The position numbers and the translations under genes were made by a program. 59,924 nt of DNA from Candidatus Omnitrophota bacterium (lineage in GTDB: Bacteria; Omnitrophota; Gorgyraeia; JACQQV01): NCBI GenBank assembly GCA_016206785.1, contig JACQQV010000005.1, positions 1-59,924 on the forward strand. Reading direction: 5' to 3'. Numbering within the stretch: the stretch's first letter is position 1; every line of letters starts with the position of its first letter. The notes beneath the pieces were generated by a model. The model was not told where the DNA came from. It ran no database searches and saw nothing but the letters and a program-made list of their open reading frames with translations. Below are positions 9,265-18,472 of this stretch, one piece after another.

Positions 9265-10016
9265 GCTTGGGTCTCGCCTTCCCTCACCCCTGATTCGATT
9301 TTATCTTTGTTGCGTAGAATTTCGACTTCCCCAAAAACTGTTTTTTGCCTCACCAGAATCTCCTGGAGGCGAATGAGCTCCAGGATTGCGAGAAAGGTCG
9401 CCACGACCTCAAGGCGATTTTTGGCCTTCTCGAAGAGTTTTGAAAAATAAAGAACCGGTTCCGTGACCAAAAGATGAAAAATCTCGTGAACTTTTCCTTC
9501 CACTGTAAATTCGTCCTTCACAATTTCATAGAGCATCTTCTTCGGCATCCGCTGGAGAATCTTGGAGAAAGCGGAAAGGAGATCAAAGATGCCGGTTTCA
9601 AAATAGGTCTCCCCTTCTTCATCCACCTCGCTATATTTTTGAAAGGGCCGGGTAAAGATCTCTTTCTGGCTCGCCTCAAGGTGCCCTAAACGGTTGGCTG
9701 CTTCCTTGAATTTCTGGTATTCCAAAAGTCTCCGGACCAGTTCTGCGCGGGGATCCTCCTCTTCTTCCTCCTCAACAAGCTGCTCTTCCGGAGGAAGAAG
9801 CATCCGCGATTTGATCCGCATCAGTTCCGCCGCCATCACGAGAAACTCTCCGGCAATCTCCAGATCGAGAAGCTTCATGACTTCCAGATATTCCAGATAC
9901 TGTCCGGTGATTTTTGCGATCGGGATGTCCGTAATATCCACTTCTTCTTTTTTAATCAGATAAAGGAGAAGATCGAGCGGCCCTTCAAAGAGTTCCAACT
10001 TGACTTTATAAGTCAT
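9261..10016 (-). CDS. scpA: Segregation and condensation protein A
   Basis: Kleisin subunit that bridges the SMC heads. The 251-residue product starts with the family hallmark FEGPLDLLLYLI near residues 9-20 and continues with the LVMAAELMRIKSRMLLP helix near 59-75, followed by an acidic EEEEEDP stretch. The C-terminal winged helix (VATFLAILELIRL near 204-216) contacts SMC. The start lies 11 bp inside the end of trpS. Together with scpB it forms a standard pair; smc itself is not in the window. Confidence 0.95.
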   Translation of the reverse strand: MTYKVKLELFEGPLDLLLYLIKKEEVDITDIPIAKITGQYLEYLEVMKLLDLEIAGEFLVMAAELMRIKSRMLLPPEEQLVEEEEEEDPRAELVRRLLEYQKFKEAANRLGHLEASQKEIFTRPFQKYSEVDEEGETYFETGIFDLLSAFSKILQRMPKKMLYEIVKDEFTVEGKVHEIFHLLVTEPVLYFSKLFEKAKNRLEVVATFLAILELIRLQEILVRQKTVFGEVEILRNKDKIESGVREGETQA

Positions 10017-11001
10017 GCTTCCACACCAGATGCCGCACTTCCTTCATCGTCTCTGAGGCGATAGCACGCGCCTTCTCTTTCCCCTCCTTGAGGAACTTGG
10101 CAATCTCCCCGCTCTCTTTGAGAAGGGCGGTGCGTTTCTTGCGAATCTCCTCGGTCGCCTCAATTAGTACTTCTGCGAGTTCTGTCTTATTCTCGACGCA
10201 GCCGCGCTTGGCACTTCTACATTCCTCCCAGACGATCGCGGCTCGCTCAGGCGCAAAAACTTTATAATAGTTACAAACATTGCACGTTTCGGGGTGCCCC
10301 GGATCGGTCATTTTGATCCGGAGGGGATCGGTAAACATCTTCTGCGTCGCTTTCCGGATCGCCTCCGGAGATGCTGAAAGAGCGATGGCGTTTTGATAGC
10401 TCTTCGACATCTTCCGCCCATCAATCCCAAGGAGTTTCGAACTTTCGGTTAACAGTTCTTTCGGTTCCGGAAAGGGACTCTCCTTGTAAAGAGATTTGAA
10501 GCGTCTCACGATTTCGCGCGCCAACTCCAGATGGGCCACCTGGTCCTCTCCCACCGGAACCACTTCAGCCTTGTAAAGGAGAATATCTGCAGCCTGAAGC
10601 ACCGGATAGCCCAAAAATCCATAAGTGGTAAGATCCCTTCCCTGAATTTCTCGCAGCTGTTCTTTATAGGTCGGAACGCGCTCCACCCACCCGAGGGGGG
10701 TGATGACCGAAAGGATCATGTAGAGCTCCAAATGTTCTGGGACATCGGACTGACGAAAGATGACGCTTCGGGTAGGATCGATGCCACAGGCGATCCAGTC
10801 GGCCACATTCTCCTTGACCGTCCGTTCAATCTCCGAAGGTGCTTCGTACTCACTCATGAACGCATGGTAGTCCGCGACCATGAAAAAGCAATCGTAGGTC
10901 TCTTGCAGTTTCTTCCAATTTTGAAGCGCCCCCACCCAGTGACCTAGGTGGAGTTCGCCGGTGGGCCGCATCCCGCTTAAAACGCGCTTTCTAGTAGACA
11001 A
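10006..11001 (-). CDS. trpS: Tryptophanyl-tRNA synthetase
   Basis: Class I synthetase charging tRNA-Trp. The 331-residue product has HLGH at 18-21, GEDQVAHLELAREI near 151-164 and KMSKS at 197-201, in the usual order and spacing. The only workable start is TTG at 11001; a strong AAGGGGG ribosome-binding site lies just upstream, and an overlapping GTG is in another frame that stops at once. The C-terminal part has CNVCNYYK near 238-245, a Cys pair seen in some TrpRS lineages. The gene precedes scpA and follows a palindromic repeat. Confidence 0.95.
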   Translation of the reverse strand: MSTRKRVLSGMRPTGELHLGHWVGALQNWKKLQETYDCFFMVADYHAFMSEYEAPSEIERTVKENVADWIACGIDPTRSVIFRQSDVPEHLELYMILSVITPLGWVERVPTYKEQLREIQGRDLTTYGFLGYPVLQAADILLYKAEVVPVGEDQVAHLELAREIVRRFKSLYKESPFPEPKELLTESSKLLGIDGRKMSKSYQNAIALSASPEAIRKATQKMFTDPLRIKMTDPGHPETCNVCNYYKVFAPERAAIVWEECRSAKRGCVENKTELAEVLIEATEEIRKKRTALLKESGEIAKFLKEGKEKARAIASETMKEVRHLVWKHDL

Positions 11002-11023
11002 ACAACACCCCCTTGTGAATTAA

Positions 11024-11143
11024 AAATAACCAAATACCAAATCACAATAACCAAATAAGCTCCAAACACCAATATCCAATAATCAAACCTGGAGTTTGGT
11101 CATTGGTGATTATTTGGTGTTTGGAATTTGGTTATTGATGATT
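11024..11143. repeat. Long imperfect palindromic repeat, family A, copy 1
   Basis: The intergenic region between infB and trpS is filled with an AT-rich imperfect inverted repeat. The left arm is rich in CCAAA words and the right arm in TTTGG words (for example AATAACCAAAT against ATTTGGTTATT). Base composition differs sharply from the flanking genes. Related copies lie at 32502-32629 and 59626-59753. It could fold into a long hairpin and act as a terminator for infB or an mRNA-stabilising element. No coding capacity is seen. Confidence 0.85.
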
Positions 11144-11151
11144 GCCACTGA

Positions 11152-13206
11152 TTAGACTTCAAGTTTCCGAGCCACCTTCTCCAATTGATACAGTTCGATG
11201 AAGTCACCCACCTGGTAGTCTTTGAAATTCTCGATGGAGATGCCGCATTCCTGGCCCTCTGCGATCTCTTTCACATCATCTTTAAAGCGCTTCAGTGCCG
11301 CGAGTTTTCCTTCAAAGACGGTCTCTTTATTCCGGATGATGCGGACGACAGGAGTGCCCGCCCGAACCAGTTTCCCCTTGACGGCAAGACATCCTGCAAT
11401 ATTCCCAACTTTTGAAATTTTAAAGACCTGTTTAACCTCTGCACGGCCGAGGAAGGTCTCCTTGGTCGTTGGCTCCAACAACCCTTCCATGGCAAGTTTG
11501 ATGTCAGAGACGATTTCATAAATAATCGTGTACCGCTTGACCTCGACCCCTTCTTCCTTGGCGATCGCCTCGGCCCTTGGGAGCTCGCCCACATGGAAAC
11601 CGATGACGACGGCGTCCGAGGCGGCCGCAAGCATGATATCGGACTCATTGATGTCACCCATGCCACTATGGATAATGGTGAGTTTGACATCTTTAGAGTC
11701 GATCTTGGAAAGTTCTCCCTTAAGGGCTTCCAAGGATCCTTGAACATCGGCCTTCAAAACAAATTTGACCTCCTTCACCTTTCCTTCTTGAATGCGGGTG
11801 TGGAGATCTTCAAGGGTGATGTGACGGGCAGGGCCGACCCTCTCTTCCCGCCGTTTCTCCTCCTGGCGTACCGTTGTAATTTCTCTTGCCCTTCTCTCAT
11901 CTTGGACGACGTAGAAATGCTCCCCCGCCTTGGGAACACCGGAAAGACCTGAGATCTCCACCGGCTGGGAGGGGGGTGCTGTTTCAATCCGATGTCCTTT
12001 ATGATCGACCATCGCCCGCACTTTCCCATAATAGGGACCGCAGACGACGAAATCCCCTATCTTGAGCGAGCCGTTTTGGATGAGGACCGTTGCCACCGGT
12101 CCTTTCCCCTTCGAAAGTTCACTTTCAATGACCGTCCCTTTTGCGAACCTCGTCGGGTCTGCTTTCAGTTCAAGAAGTTCTGCTTCGAGCAATAACATTT
12201 CAAGAAGGTTCGGAATCCCCTCTTGGGTCTTCGCAGAAACAGGAACCATGATCGTCTTCCCTCCCCATTCCTCCGGCACCAGTCCCCGTTCGGTCAGTTG
12301 TTTTTTCACCCGATCCAGATTCGCACTGGGAAGATCACATTTATTGATCGCCACGACAATAGTCACTCCAGCGGCGCGGGCATGGTCAATCGCTTCTTCT
12401 GTCTGGGGCATCACCCCGTCGTCGGCAGCCACCACAAGTACCACCACGTCCGTCACGTTCGCCCCCCGAGCCCGCATGGCCGTGAAGGCCTCATGTCCCG
12501 GCGTATCCAAGAATGTCACATGACCCTTTCCCAAGTCCACCTCATAGGCACCGATATGTTGGGTAATCCCGCCTGCCTCTCCTGCCGCGACTTCACTTTT
12601 GCGGATCGCATCCAAGAGCGAAGTCTTCCCATGATCGACGTGACCCATGAGCGTCACGACCGGTGCCCGCGGTTTTAAATTTTTCGCATCTTTCGTTTCA
12701 TGCTCAAGAATGAGCGCTTCTTCCATCGTGGGAAGCTTCTCGAGCTGGAATCCGAATTCCTTTCCAAGTTCTTTGGCAACTGTTTCATCCAACGCTTGGT
12801 TGATGGTGACAAAGATCTTTCGCTGCATGAGCGATTTGATGAGTTCGCTCGGTTTAACCCCCACTTTGATAGAAAGATCCTTGACCGTGATTGGAAATTG
12901 GACCTGCACCGGTTGAAGGACTTTCGGTCTCTCAGGTTCCTTGACCTCTGGCACTTTCACGACGGTGGGGACGGGGGCTTTGGCGACGGGGGGAGGAGGC
13001 GACACTTTTTGAACCGGTGGAACAGTCGGCTTCACCGGCACCTTCGGCGCTTCCTTGACCTCTTTCTTTTTCAGAAGCTGGACCGCCTCGGGAGGAACGA
13101 CGCTCATGTGACTCTTGACCTCCACTTTCATCCGGTGCAATTTCTCAATGAGTTCTTTGCTGGAGAGTCCGAGTGTCTTTGCCAATTCATGGACGTGAAT
13201 GTTCAT
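11152..13206 (-). CDS. infB: Translation initiation factor IF-2
   Basis: GTPase that places fMet-tRNA on the 30S subunit. The 684-residue product has an IF2_N domain at 1-50, a Pro/Val-rich linker (about 52-100), a second IF2_N domain (about 104-155), and the G domain with G1 GHVDHGKT at 188-195, DTPGHEAF and NKCD further on. Domains II to IV follow to the C-terminus. It is shorter than E. coli IF-2 (890 residues) because the linker is short. The start overlaps nusA by 4 nt, the standard nusA-infB arrangement. Confidence 0.97.
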   Translation of the reverse strand: MNIHVHELAKTLGLSSKELIEKLHRMKVEVKSHMSVVPPEAVQLLKKKEVKEAPKVPVKPTVPPVQKVSPPPPVAKAPVPTVVKVPEVKEPERPKVLQPVQVQFPITVKDLSIKVGVKPSELIKSLMQRKIFVTINQALDETVAKELGKEFGFQLEKLPTMEEALILEHETKDAKNLKPRAPVVTLMGHVDHGKTSLLDAIRKSEVAAGEAGGITQHIGAYEVDLGKGHVTFLDTPGHEAFTAMRARGANVTDVVVLVVAADDGVMPQTEEAIDHARAAGVTIVVAINKCDLPSANLDRVKKQLTERGLVPEEWGGKTIMVPVSAKTQEGIPNLLEMLLLEAELLELKADPTRFAKGTVIESELSKGKGPVATVLIQNGSLKIGDFVVCGPYYGKVRAMVDHKGHRIETAPPSQPVEISGLSGVPKAGEHFYVVQDERRAREITTVRQEEKRREERVGPARHITLEDLHTRIQEGKVKEVKFVLKADVQGSLEALKGELSKIDSKDVKLTIIHSGMGDINESDIMLAAASDAVVIGFHVGELPRAEAIAKEEGVEVKRYTIIYEIVSDIKLAMEGLLEPTTKETFLGRAEVKQVFKISKVGNIAGCLAVKGKLVRAGTPVVRIIRNKETVFEGKLAALKRFKDDVKEIAEGQECGISIENFKDYQVGDFIELYQLEKVARKLEV

Positions 13207-14468
13207 GAAGTCTCAGTCCCTTCTGTCTTTTCTTTTCCCGCCTTTGACTGCGCCTCTTCTTCCGCGGCGACCTCTTTCATCCGTTCACTCAAAATATCTC
13301 GCGGAGGTGTCGCTGCCTTTGGCACCCACCGCAACTTCTCGACCATCTTTTTCGCATTATTCAAAAGTTTTTGAGCGGTCTTTTCTCCAACCCCCTTGAC
13401 CTTCATGAGCGTCTCAGGAGTGGCCGAAGCGATGGAAGAAACAGTCGCAAACCCTGCCTCTGTGAGTGCGGCTTTCATTTTGGGGCCGACGCCGGAAAGC
13501 TCTTCAACCCCGACGTCCTTTTCCTTCGCCAGTTCAGACTTCGATTTAATGTCAATGTCCCAGCCGGTGAGCTTCGCAGCCAACCGCACATTTTGCCCTT
13601 TCTTTCCGATCGAAAGAGAAAGCTGGTCATCCTCAACGATCACGAGAGCCTTTCCGTGCTCCTTATCGATTTCCATGTCGTGCACCTTGGCCGGAGAAAG
13701 AGAGGCCCCGATGTACTCACGGACATCGTCACTGTATCGGACAATATCGATTTTCTCCCCGTGGAGTTCTTTGATAATCTCCTTGACGCGGGAACCGCGC
13801 ATCCCCACGCAAGCTCCTACACAATCGACCCTCTCGTCTTTGGAATAGACCGCGATTTTCGTCCGTTCTCCCGGCTCACGCGAAATCGACTTGATTTCCA
13901 AAATTCCCTCGTCAATTTCAGGAACCTCCAGTTCAAAAAGTCGACGGACGAGATCCGCATGGGTCCTCGAAAGAATGATCTGAGGCCCGCGAGCCGTTTT
14001 CTTGACCTCTAGCACGTAGGCCCTAATGCGATCCCCCTGGCGGTACTCGTCATTGGGAGGAAGTTCCCGCCGGGGAAGAAGCGCCTCGGTCTTTCCGAGG
14101 TCAACGATGACATTCCCATTCTCAAGACGGTGGACGCTGCCGCTTACAATACTCCCTACCCGATTCTGAAAATCGTTGAAGACCACATCCCGTTCCGCCT
14201 CACGGATTTTTTGAATAATGACCTGTTTGGCGGTCTGGGCCGCGATCCGGCTGAACTCTTGGGAGGCCACTTCGGTTTCTCCGGAAAGGATCTTGATCTC
14301 TCCGGTCTTTGGATTGATCTTCACGGTGATATCATCGGTTGTCTTTTTTCCAACCACCTTTCGGGCTGCAGAAATAAGGGCAGCCTCCACCGCTTGGATC
14401 AAGACTTCTCGCTTAATCCCCTTCTCCCGCTCAATATGATCTAAAACGGATAACAATTCTCCATTCAT
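13203..14468 (-). CDS. nusA: Transcription termination/antitermination protein NusA
   Basis: Binds RNA polymerase and nascent RNA, acting in pausing, termination and rRNA antitermination. The 421-residue product has the N-terminal polymerase-binding domain (1-125), an S1 domain (about 130-200), and two KH domains (about 205-345, with GMRGSRVKEI and SIGKKGQNVRLA). Residues 346-400 carry helix-hairpin-helix motifs (LSGVGPKMKAAL, VKGVGEKTAQKL), a compact C-terminal extension. A boxA-like site in the rRNA leader of the same window is a plausible target. Confidence 0.96.
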   Translation of the reverse strand: MNGELLSVLDHIEREKGIKREVLIQAVEAALISAARKVVGKKTTDDITVKINPKTGEIKILSGETEVASQEFSRIAAQTAKQVIIQKIREAERDVVFNDFQNRVGSIVSGSVHRLENGNVIVDLGKTEALLPRRELPPNDEYRQGDRIRAYVLEVKKTARGPQIILSRTHADLVRRLFELEVPEIDEGILEIKSISREPGERTKIAVYSKDERVDCVGACVGMRGSRVKEIIKELHGEKIDIVRYSDDVREYIGASLSPAKVHDMEIDKEHGKALVIVEDDQLSLSIGKKGQNVRLAAKLTGWDIDIKSKSELAKEKDVGVEELSGVGPKMKAALTEAGFATVSSIASATPETLMKVKGVGEKTAQKLLNNAKKMVEKLRWVPKAATPPRDILSERMKEVAAEEEAQSKAGKEKTEGTETS

Positions 14469-14480
14469 GGTGAAGTCGCC

Positions 14481-16226
14481 TCAGAATTCAATGATTCTTT
14501 TTCCTCTTGAAAGGGCTTCAAGGGGGAGTTCAATCTTTCTCTGTGGCGCGATCCGTAAAATAATCTTTCCGTCCACCACCTCTTCCAACACCCCTTCAAA
14601 ATCGGTCTTCCCCAAAAAAGGTTTTTTAAGTACGAGGCGAACCGATTGGCCGATCACTCTCCGAAAATCACGTTCACTCACGAGAGGTCGATCCAAGCCC
14701 GGGGAACAGACTTCCAAAAGATAACTCTCTTCGATCAGGTTTCTTTCATCGAGCAGCTGACCGATCTCCTGATTCAAGAGGGCGCACTCATTCAAAGTGA
14801 TCCCCCCCGGCGTATCTACAAGGAGGCGGAGGACATGCTGCGGACCTTCTCGCCGGTAAGTCATCTCAATCAGTTCCGCCTGTTTCTCTTCAAGGATTCC
14901 GGAAATCGCTTCCCGAAGTGTCAGAAGGAGCGTTGCCGTAGTCCCTTGAGAGGCGATGCCGGTGTTACTTTCCGCATTGGAAGTCCGCAATAAAGCATCT
15001 AATTTTTCAAAGAGTTCTGTGCGAGAGACAGTGAACGTCTTCCCATCGTCCCGCCGCTTCATCTCAATTTTCCCCTCTTTGAGAAAGGTCTCTCCGAGGA
15101 CGACCTGAATCGGAATCCCGATCAGATCCCCGTCTTTGAATTTGATGCCGGGCCGTTCGGGTCGGTCATCCAAAAGGACCTCCCATCCCCGCCGGGTCGC
15201 TTCCTCATAGATTTCCACCGAAAGCCTCACGCAAGATTCCTCTGAAACGAGGGGAAGAATGAGGATTTGAAACGGTGCCACCGACCGCGGCCAAATGACT
15301 CCATTTTCGTCATGGTGCTGCTCAATGATGGAAGCGACGACGCGGTTCACCCCGATGCCGTAACAACCCATGAGCATCGGCCTGCGATTCCCCTCATGAT
15401 CGAGATAGGTGGCACCGAGAGGTTCCGTATATTTTGTCCCGAGCTGAAAGATATGGGCGATCTCGAGGCCCCGCTTCGTCACGCCCTTGTTGTGACATTT
15501 CGGACAGATGGCCGAAGTCTCCTCTCCCAGAGGCCAGGTGGACTGACAGGACTCGCAATATCCGACAACCTCCTCCCCGCTCTCGGTCGGAACCAGAAAT
15601 TCATGGGATCGACTCCCCCCCATGATGCCGGGATCTGCCTCCACGAGAAGTGTTGTGACTCCGCAGCGACTAAAAATTCTTCGGTACGCCCCTAACATCT
15701 TCTCGTAACTTTCTGAGAGGCTTTTCTCGTCCGCATCAAAGCTATAGGCATCCTTCATGATAAATTCACGACTCCGGACGACCCCGAATCGGGGTCGCGC
15801 CTCGTCCCGGAATTTTGTCTGAATCTGGTAAAGCATTAAAGGAAGCTGTCGGTAACTTTTTACCTCTTTCCTCACAAGGTCTGTAATGACCTCTTCGTGG
15901 GTTGGTCCGAGGACGTTCAGTTTTCCATGACGGTCTTTGAAAGAGATCATATCTTCTCCCAAGACCTCAAAACGGCCGGTCGCCTCCCAAAGCTCTGCCG
16001 GCTGAAGCGCTGGAAGAAGTAGTTCCGCCGCCCCCTCACGGTTCATTTCCTCCCGGATGATCGTCTCCACTTTCCGGAGGGCCCGAAGACCGAGCGGCAG
16101 ATAAGAATAGGTCCCTGAGGCGAGTTGACGGATGAGGCCCGAGCGGATCATGAGCCTGTGGCTGACCGCCTCCGTATCGGAAGGGTTTTCTTTCTGCGTC
16201 TGGATAAAACTATTGGACCACTTCAT
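14481..16226 (-). CDS. proS-rimP: Prolyl-tRNA synthetase fused to ribosome maturation factor RimP
   Basis: One 581-residue frame carries two normally separate proteins. Residues 1-412 are class II prolyl-tRNA synthetase: TKFRDEARPRFGVVRSREFIMKDAYSF (138-163 region) is motif 2, and MGCYGIGVNR (286-295) is motif 3 with the anticodon-binding domain after it. The editing (INS) domain between motifs 2 and 3 is missing; the Cys pairs that flank it in other bacteria are brought together (C224/C227 and C241/C244). Residues 430-581 are RimP, with YRREG (457-461), DTPGGITL and VCSPGLDRPL (506-515), needed for 30S maturation. The linker 413-430 has no ATG or GTG for separate RimP. The order ProRS-RimP-NusA-IF2 matches the usual separate-gene operon. 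Confidence 0.9.
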   Translation of the reverse strand: MKWSNSFIQTQKENPSDTEAVSHRLMIRSGLIRQLASGTYSYLPLGLRALRKVETIIREEMNREGAAELLLPALQPAELWEATGRFEVLGEDMISFKDRHGKLNVLGPTHEEVITDLVRKEVKSYRQLPLMLYQIQTKFRDEARPRFGVVRSREFIMKDAYSFDADEKSLSESYEKMLGAYRRIFSRCGVTTLLVEADPGIMGGSRSHEFLVPTESGEEVVGYCESCQSTWPLGEETSAICPKCHNKGVTKRGLEIAHIFQLGTKYTEPLGATYLDHEGNRRPMLMGCYGIGVNRVVASIIEQHHDENGVIWPRSVAPFQILILPLVSEESCVRLSVEIYEEATRRGWEVLLDDRPERPGIKFKDGDLIGIPIQVVLGETFLKEGKIEMKRRDDGKTFTVSRTELFEKLDALLRTSNAESNTGIASQGTTATLLLTLREAISGILEEKQAELIEMTYRREGPQHVLRLLVDTPGGITLNECALLNQEIGQLLDERNLIEESYLLEVCSPGLDRPLVSERDFRRVIGQSVRLVLKKPFLGKTDFEGVLEEVVDGKIILRIAPQRKIELPLEALSRGKRIIEF

Positions 16227-16236
16227 TGTGTCGTCG

Positions 16237-16290
16237 CTCGTCGTTCGTGAAGCGTGAAGCGAAATACGAGATACGCTTCACGAGGTACGT
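16237..16290. repeat. Short repeat, family B, copy 1
   Basis: The stretch TCGTTCGTGAAGCGTGAAGC followed by GAAATACGAGATACGCTTCACGAGGTACG occupies the gap between ispG and proS and runs 13 bp into the ispG 3' end. It contains inverted halves (CGTGAAGCG / CGCTTCACG). A reverse-oriented relative lies at 36593-36672. It may be a small mobile or REP-like element. Confidence 0.75.
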
Positions 16291-17381
16291 TCTATATTCA
16301 ACATCTCCTGCACGAGGGCTTCGACCATCTCACTTTCCTTGACGCGCCGGATCATTTGCCCCTTTTTAAAAATCATTCCCTGACCTTTTCCTGCGGCGAT
16401 GCCGATATCCGCATCCTTCGCCTCCCCGGGACCGTTCACTTCGCACCCCATGAGGGCGATCTTCACTCCAACGAGATCTGCTTGAGATTTTCCCAGCTCG
16501 CGCAAACGCTTCTCCGCCGCCTCCACGAGTTGAATGAGATCGATGTCCGCCCGGCCGCAGGAGGGACAGGCGATCAGTTCCGGACCAAAGTCCCGAAGTT
16601 CGAGGAACTGCAAAATGCGCTTCCCAACCTCCACTTCCTCAACCGGATCTCCCGTGAGGGAGACACGAAGGGTATCGCCGATCCCTTCGAGAAGAAGGGC
16701 ACCGATCCCGAGCGCCGATTTGATCGCCCCGTCGCGCGGGAGTCCCGCTTCTGTCACACCCAGATGAAAAGGATAATCGGAAACCTTTGCCATCCGACGG
16801 TAAGATTCAATCGTATCTTGAACATTTGAAAGTTTCATCGAAATCTTCAGTTCCGTAAAATGATGTCTTTCAAAAAAGCGAAGGTACTCCACTCCCCGAT
16901 GGATCATTTTTTGGATAAAGGCCTCTCTCGCCTCATGGCGAAGAGGCCCTTCTTTCGGATAGACCGCATCGACCGAACCGGCATTGACGCCTATCCGGAT
17001 AGCGACCTTGTGCGCCTTTGCCGCATCAATGATTTGTCGAATACGATCTTCCTCCTTGAGGTTTCCGGGGTTTAAACGGATCCCGTTTGCGCCTCCCTCA
17101 AGGGCCACAAGAGCCAGGCGGTGATCATAATGGATATCTGCGATTAAAGGGATTTTAATGGCCACCTTGATTTTCTTGATCGCCTCGGCCGAGGGCTTAT
17201 CGGGAACTGCAACCCGAACGATGTCACACCCCGCCTTCTCCAACTCACGAATCTGCCGGACCGTTCCCTCGACATCATGCGTATGGGTTTTGGTCATCGA
17301 TTGGATCGAGATCGGTGAGCCTCCTCCAATGGCGACAGGCCCCACATGGATCTGTCTCGTTTTTCTCCTTTCAATCGGCAT
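16278..17381 (-). CDS. ispG: 4-hydroxy-3-methylbut-2-enyl diphosphate synthase
   Basis: Iron-sulfur enzyme of the MEP isoprenoid pathway, converting MEcPP to HMBPP. The 367-residue product has the TIM-barrel part first (IQSMT near 26-30, RVAVPD near 56-61) and the cluster ligands C272, C275 and C313, with E320 in NGPGE at the spacing known for the fourth ligand. It overlaps the rseP stop by 1 nt (TAATG). The last residues (about IERTS) are encoded by the flanking family B repeat. It stands with dxr and uppS in one isoprenoid/envelope operon. Confidence 0.95.
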   Translation of the reverse strand: MPIERRKTRQIHVGPVAIGGGSPISIQSMTKTHTHDVEGTVRQIRELEKAGCDIVRVAVPDKPSAEAIKKIKVAIKIPLIADIHYDHRLALVALEGGANGIRLNPGNLKEEDRIRQIIDAAKAHKVAIRIGVNAGSVDAVYPKEGPLRHEAREAFIQKMIHRGVEYLRFFERHHFTELKISMKLSNVQDTIESYRRMAKVSDYPFHLGVTEAGLPRDGAIKSALGIGALLLEGIGDTLRVSLTGDPVEEVEVGKRILQFLELRDFGPELIACPSCGRADIDLIQLVEAAEKRLRELGKSQADLVGVKIALMGCEVNGPGEAKDADIGIAAGKGQGMIFKKGQMIRRVKESEMVEALVQEMLNIERTS

Positions 17382-18472
17382 TAGAAACCTCCAAAAAAGT
17401 CGAACATTTTTTCAAATACCTTGAATCGTGAAAAGTCGTTGTAAAAAACAATGAGCATGAGTCCGATGAGAAGCGTCATCCCCACCTGCCGCGATAATTC
17501 TTGAATCCGCTCACTCACCGGTTTTCCCTTCAACCGTTCAAGCACCAAGAAAAACAGATGCCCGCCATCCAAGACCGGGATCGGGAGGACGTTAAAGATG
17601 GCCAGTGAGGCGCTCAAGACGCCGATCATCTGCAAGAGGTAGCGGATGCCGAGACGTGCCGCCTGTTCTGTGATGACAAAGATCCCGATCGGTCCCGTGA
17701 GCGATTCTTTCATCGCCAGATGTCCTGTGAGCATCCGGCCGATCGCCTTGAAGGTTAAAAACGTTAATTGACCCATCTGTTTTCCTGCCATGCCGATCGC
17801 CTGAGGAAGCGGATAATGCACAAGGATCACCTCATCGGAGGCAGAGATGCCGATGAGAGAAAATTTTTTCTTCTCTCCAAAAAGGTTTTTCTCTTCGACG
17901 CGCTTTGGGCGGAGCGTGAAAGTGAGTTCTTTGCGATCCCGCAAAACCGCCACCCGGATCACCCCCTCCTCTGGGGTTCCGTGAATGAGGGAGGTAACCT
18001 CTTCCCAATACTTTACCTTTTGATCGCTCACCGAAAGAACGCGGTCCCCCTCCTGGATCCCCGCTTCTTCGGCAGGATATCCCTCCATCACTTTCCCAAT
18101 CTTGGAGGTTATCTGCGGATTTCCAACTACAAAAACGACCGTAAAAACAAAAAAGGCCAAAGCATAATTGAGAAAAGGACCCGCAAAAACGACGGCAAAC
18201 CGCTCCCAGACCGAACGGGAAAGATATTCCCATCTCTCTCCCTTGAGGGGCTCGTCCCTTGTCTCCCCCGCCATCTTGACATAGCCGCCCAATGGAAAAT
18301 AGCAGAGTTGATACTCCGTCTCTTTTCCTTTGATGCTGAAAACCTTTGGCCCAAATCCGAGGGAGAATCGTTCCACCCGAATGCCGAGCCGCTTCGCTAC
18401 AAAGAAATGGCCCCACTCATGGACAAGGATGAGAATACTCAAAACAGCCGCAAAAAGGATGATGGAAAACAT
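17381..18472 (-). CDS. rseP: RIP metalloprotease RseP (site-2 protease)
   Basis: Inner-membrane zinc protease that cleaves membrane-bound regulators in envelope stress control. The 363-residue product has HEWGH (18-22) in the first membrane segment, a PDZ domain (about 115-190), and LDGGH (301-305) in a later membrane segment, giving the third zinc ligand. Hydrophobic segments lie near 3-17, 95-117, 275-297 and 335-350. Only one PDZ domain is evident, against two in E. coli. The usual order uppS-cdsA-dxr-rseP is kept. Confidence 0.94.
   Translation of the reverse strand: MFSIILFAAVLSILILVHEWGHFFVAKRLGIRVERFSLGFGPKVFSIKGKETEYQLCYFPLGGYVKMAGETRDEPLKGERWEYLSRSVWERFAVVFAGPFLNYALAFFVFTVVFVVGNPQITSKIGKVMEGYPAEEAGIQEGDRVLSVSDQKVKYWEEVTSLIHGTPEEGVIRVAVLRDRKELTFTLRPKRVEEKNLFGEKKKFSLIGISASDEVILVHYPLPQAIGMAGKQMGQLTFLTFKAIGRMLTGHLAMKESLTGPIGIFVITEQAARLGIRYLLQMIGVLSASLAIFNVLPIPVLDGGHLFFLVLERLKGKPVSERIQELSRQVGMTLLIGLMLIVFYNDFSRFKVFEKMFDFFGGF

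Noticed and set aside
11024-11143. CRISPR array or insertion sequence in the infB-trpS gap
   Set aside because: There are no regularly spaced direct repeats and no transposase; the structure is one imperfect palindrome.
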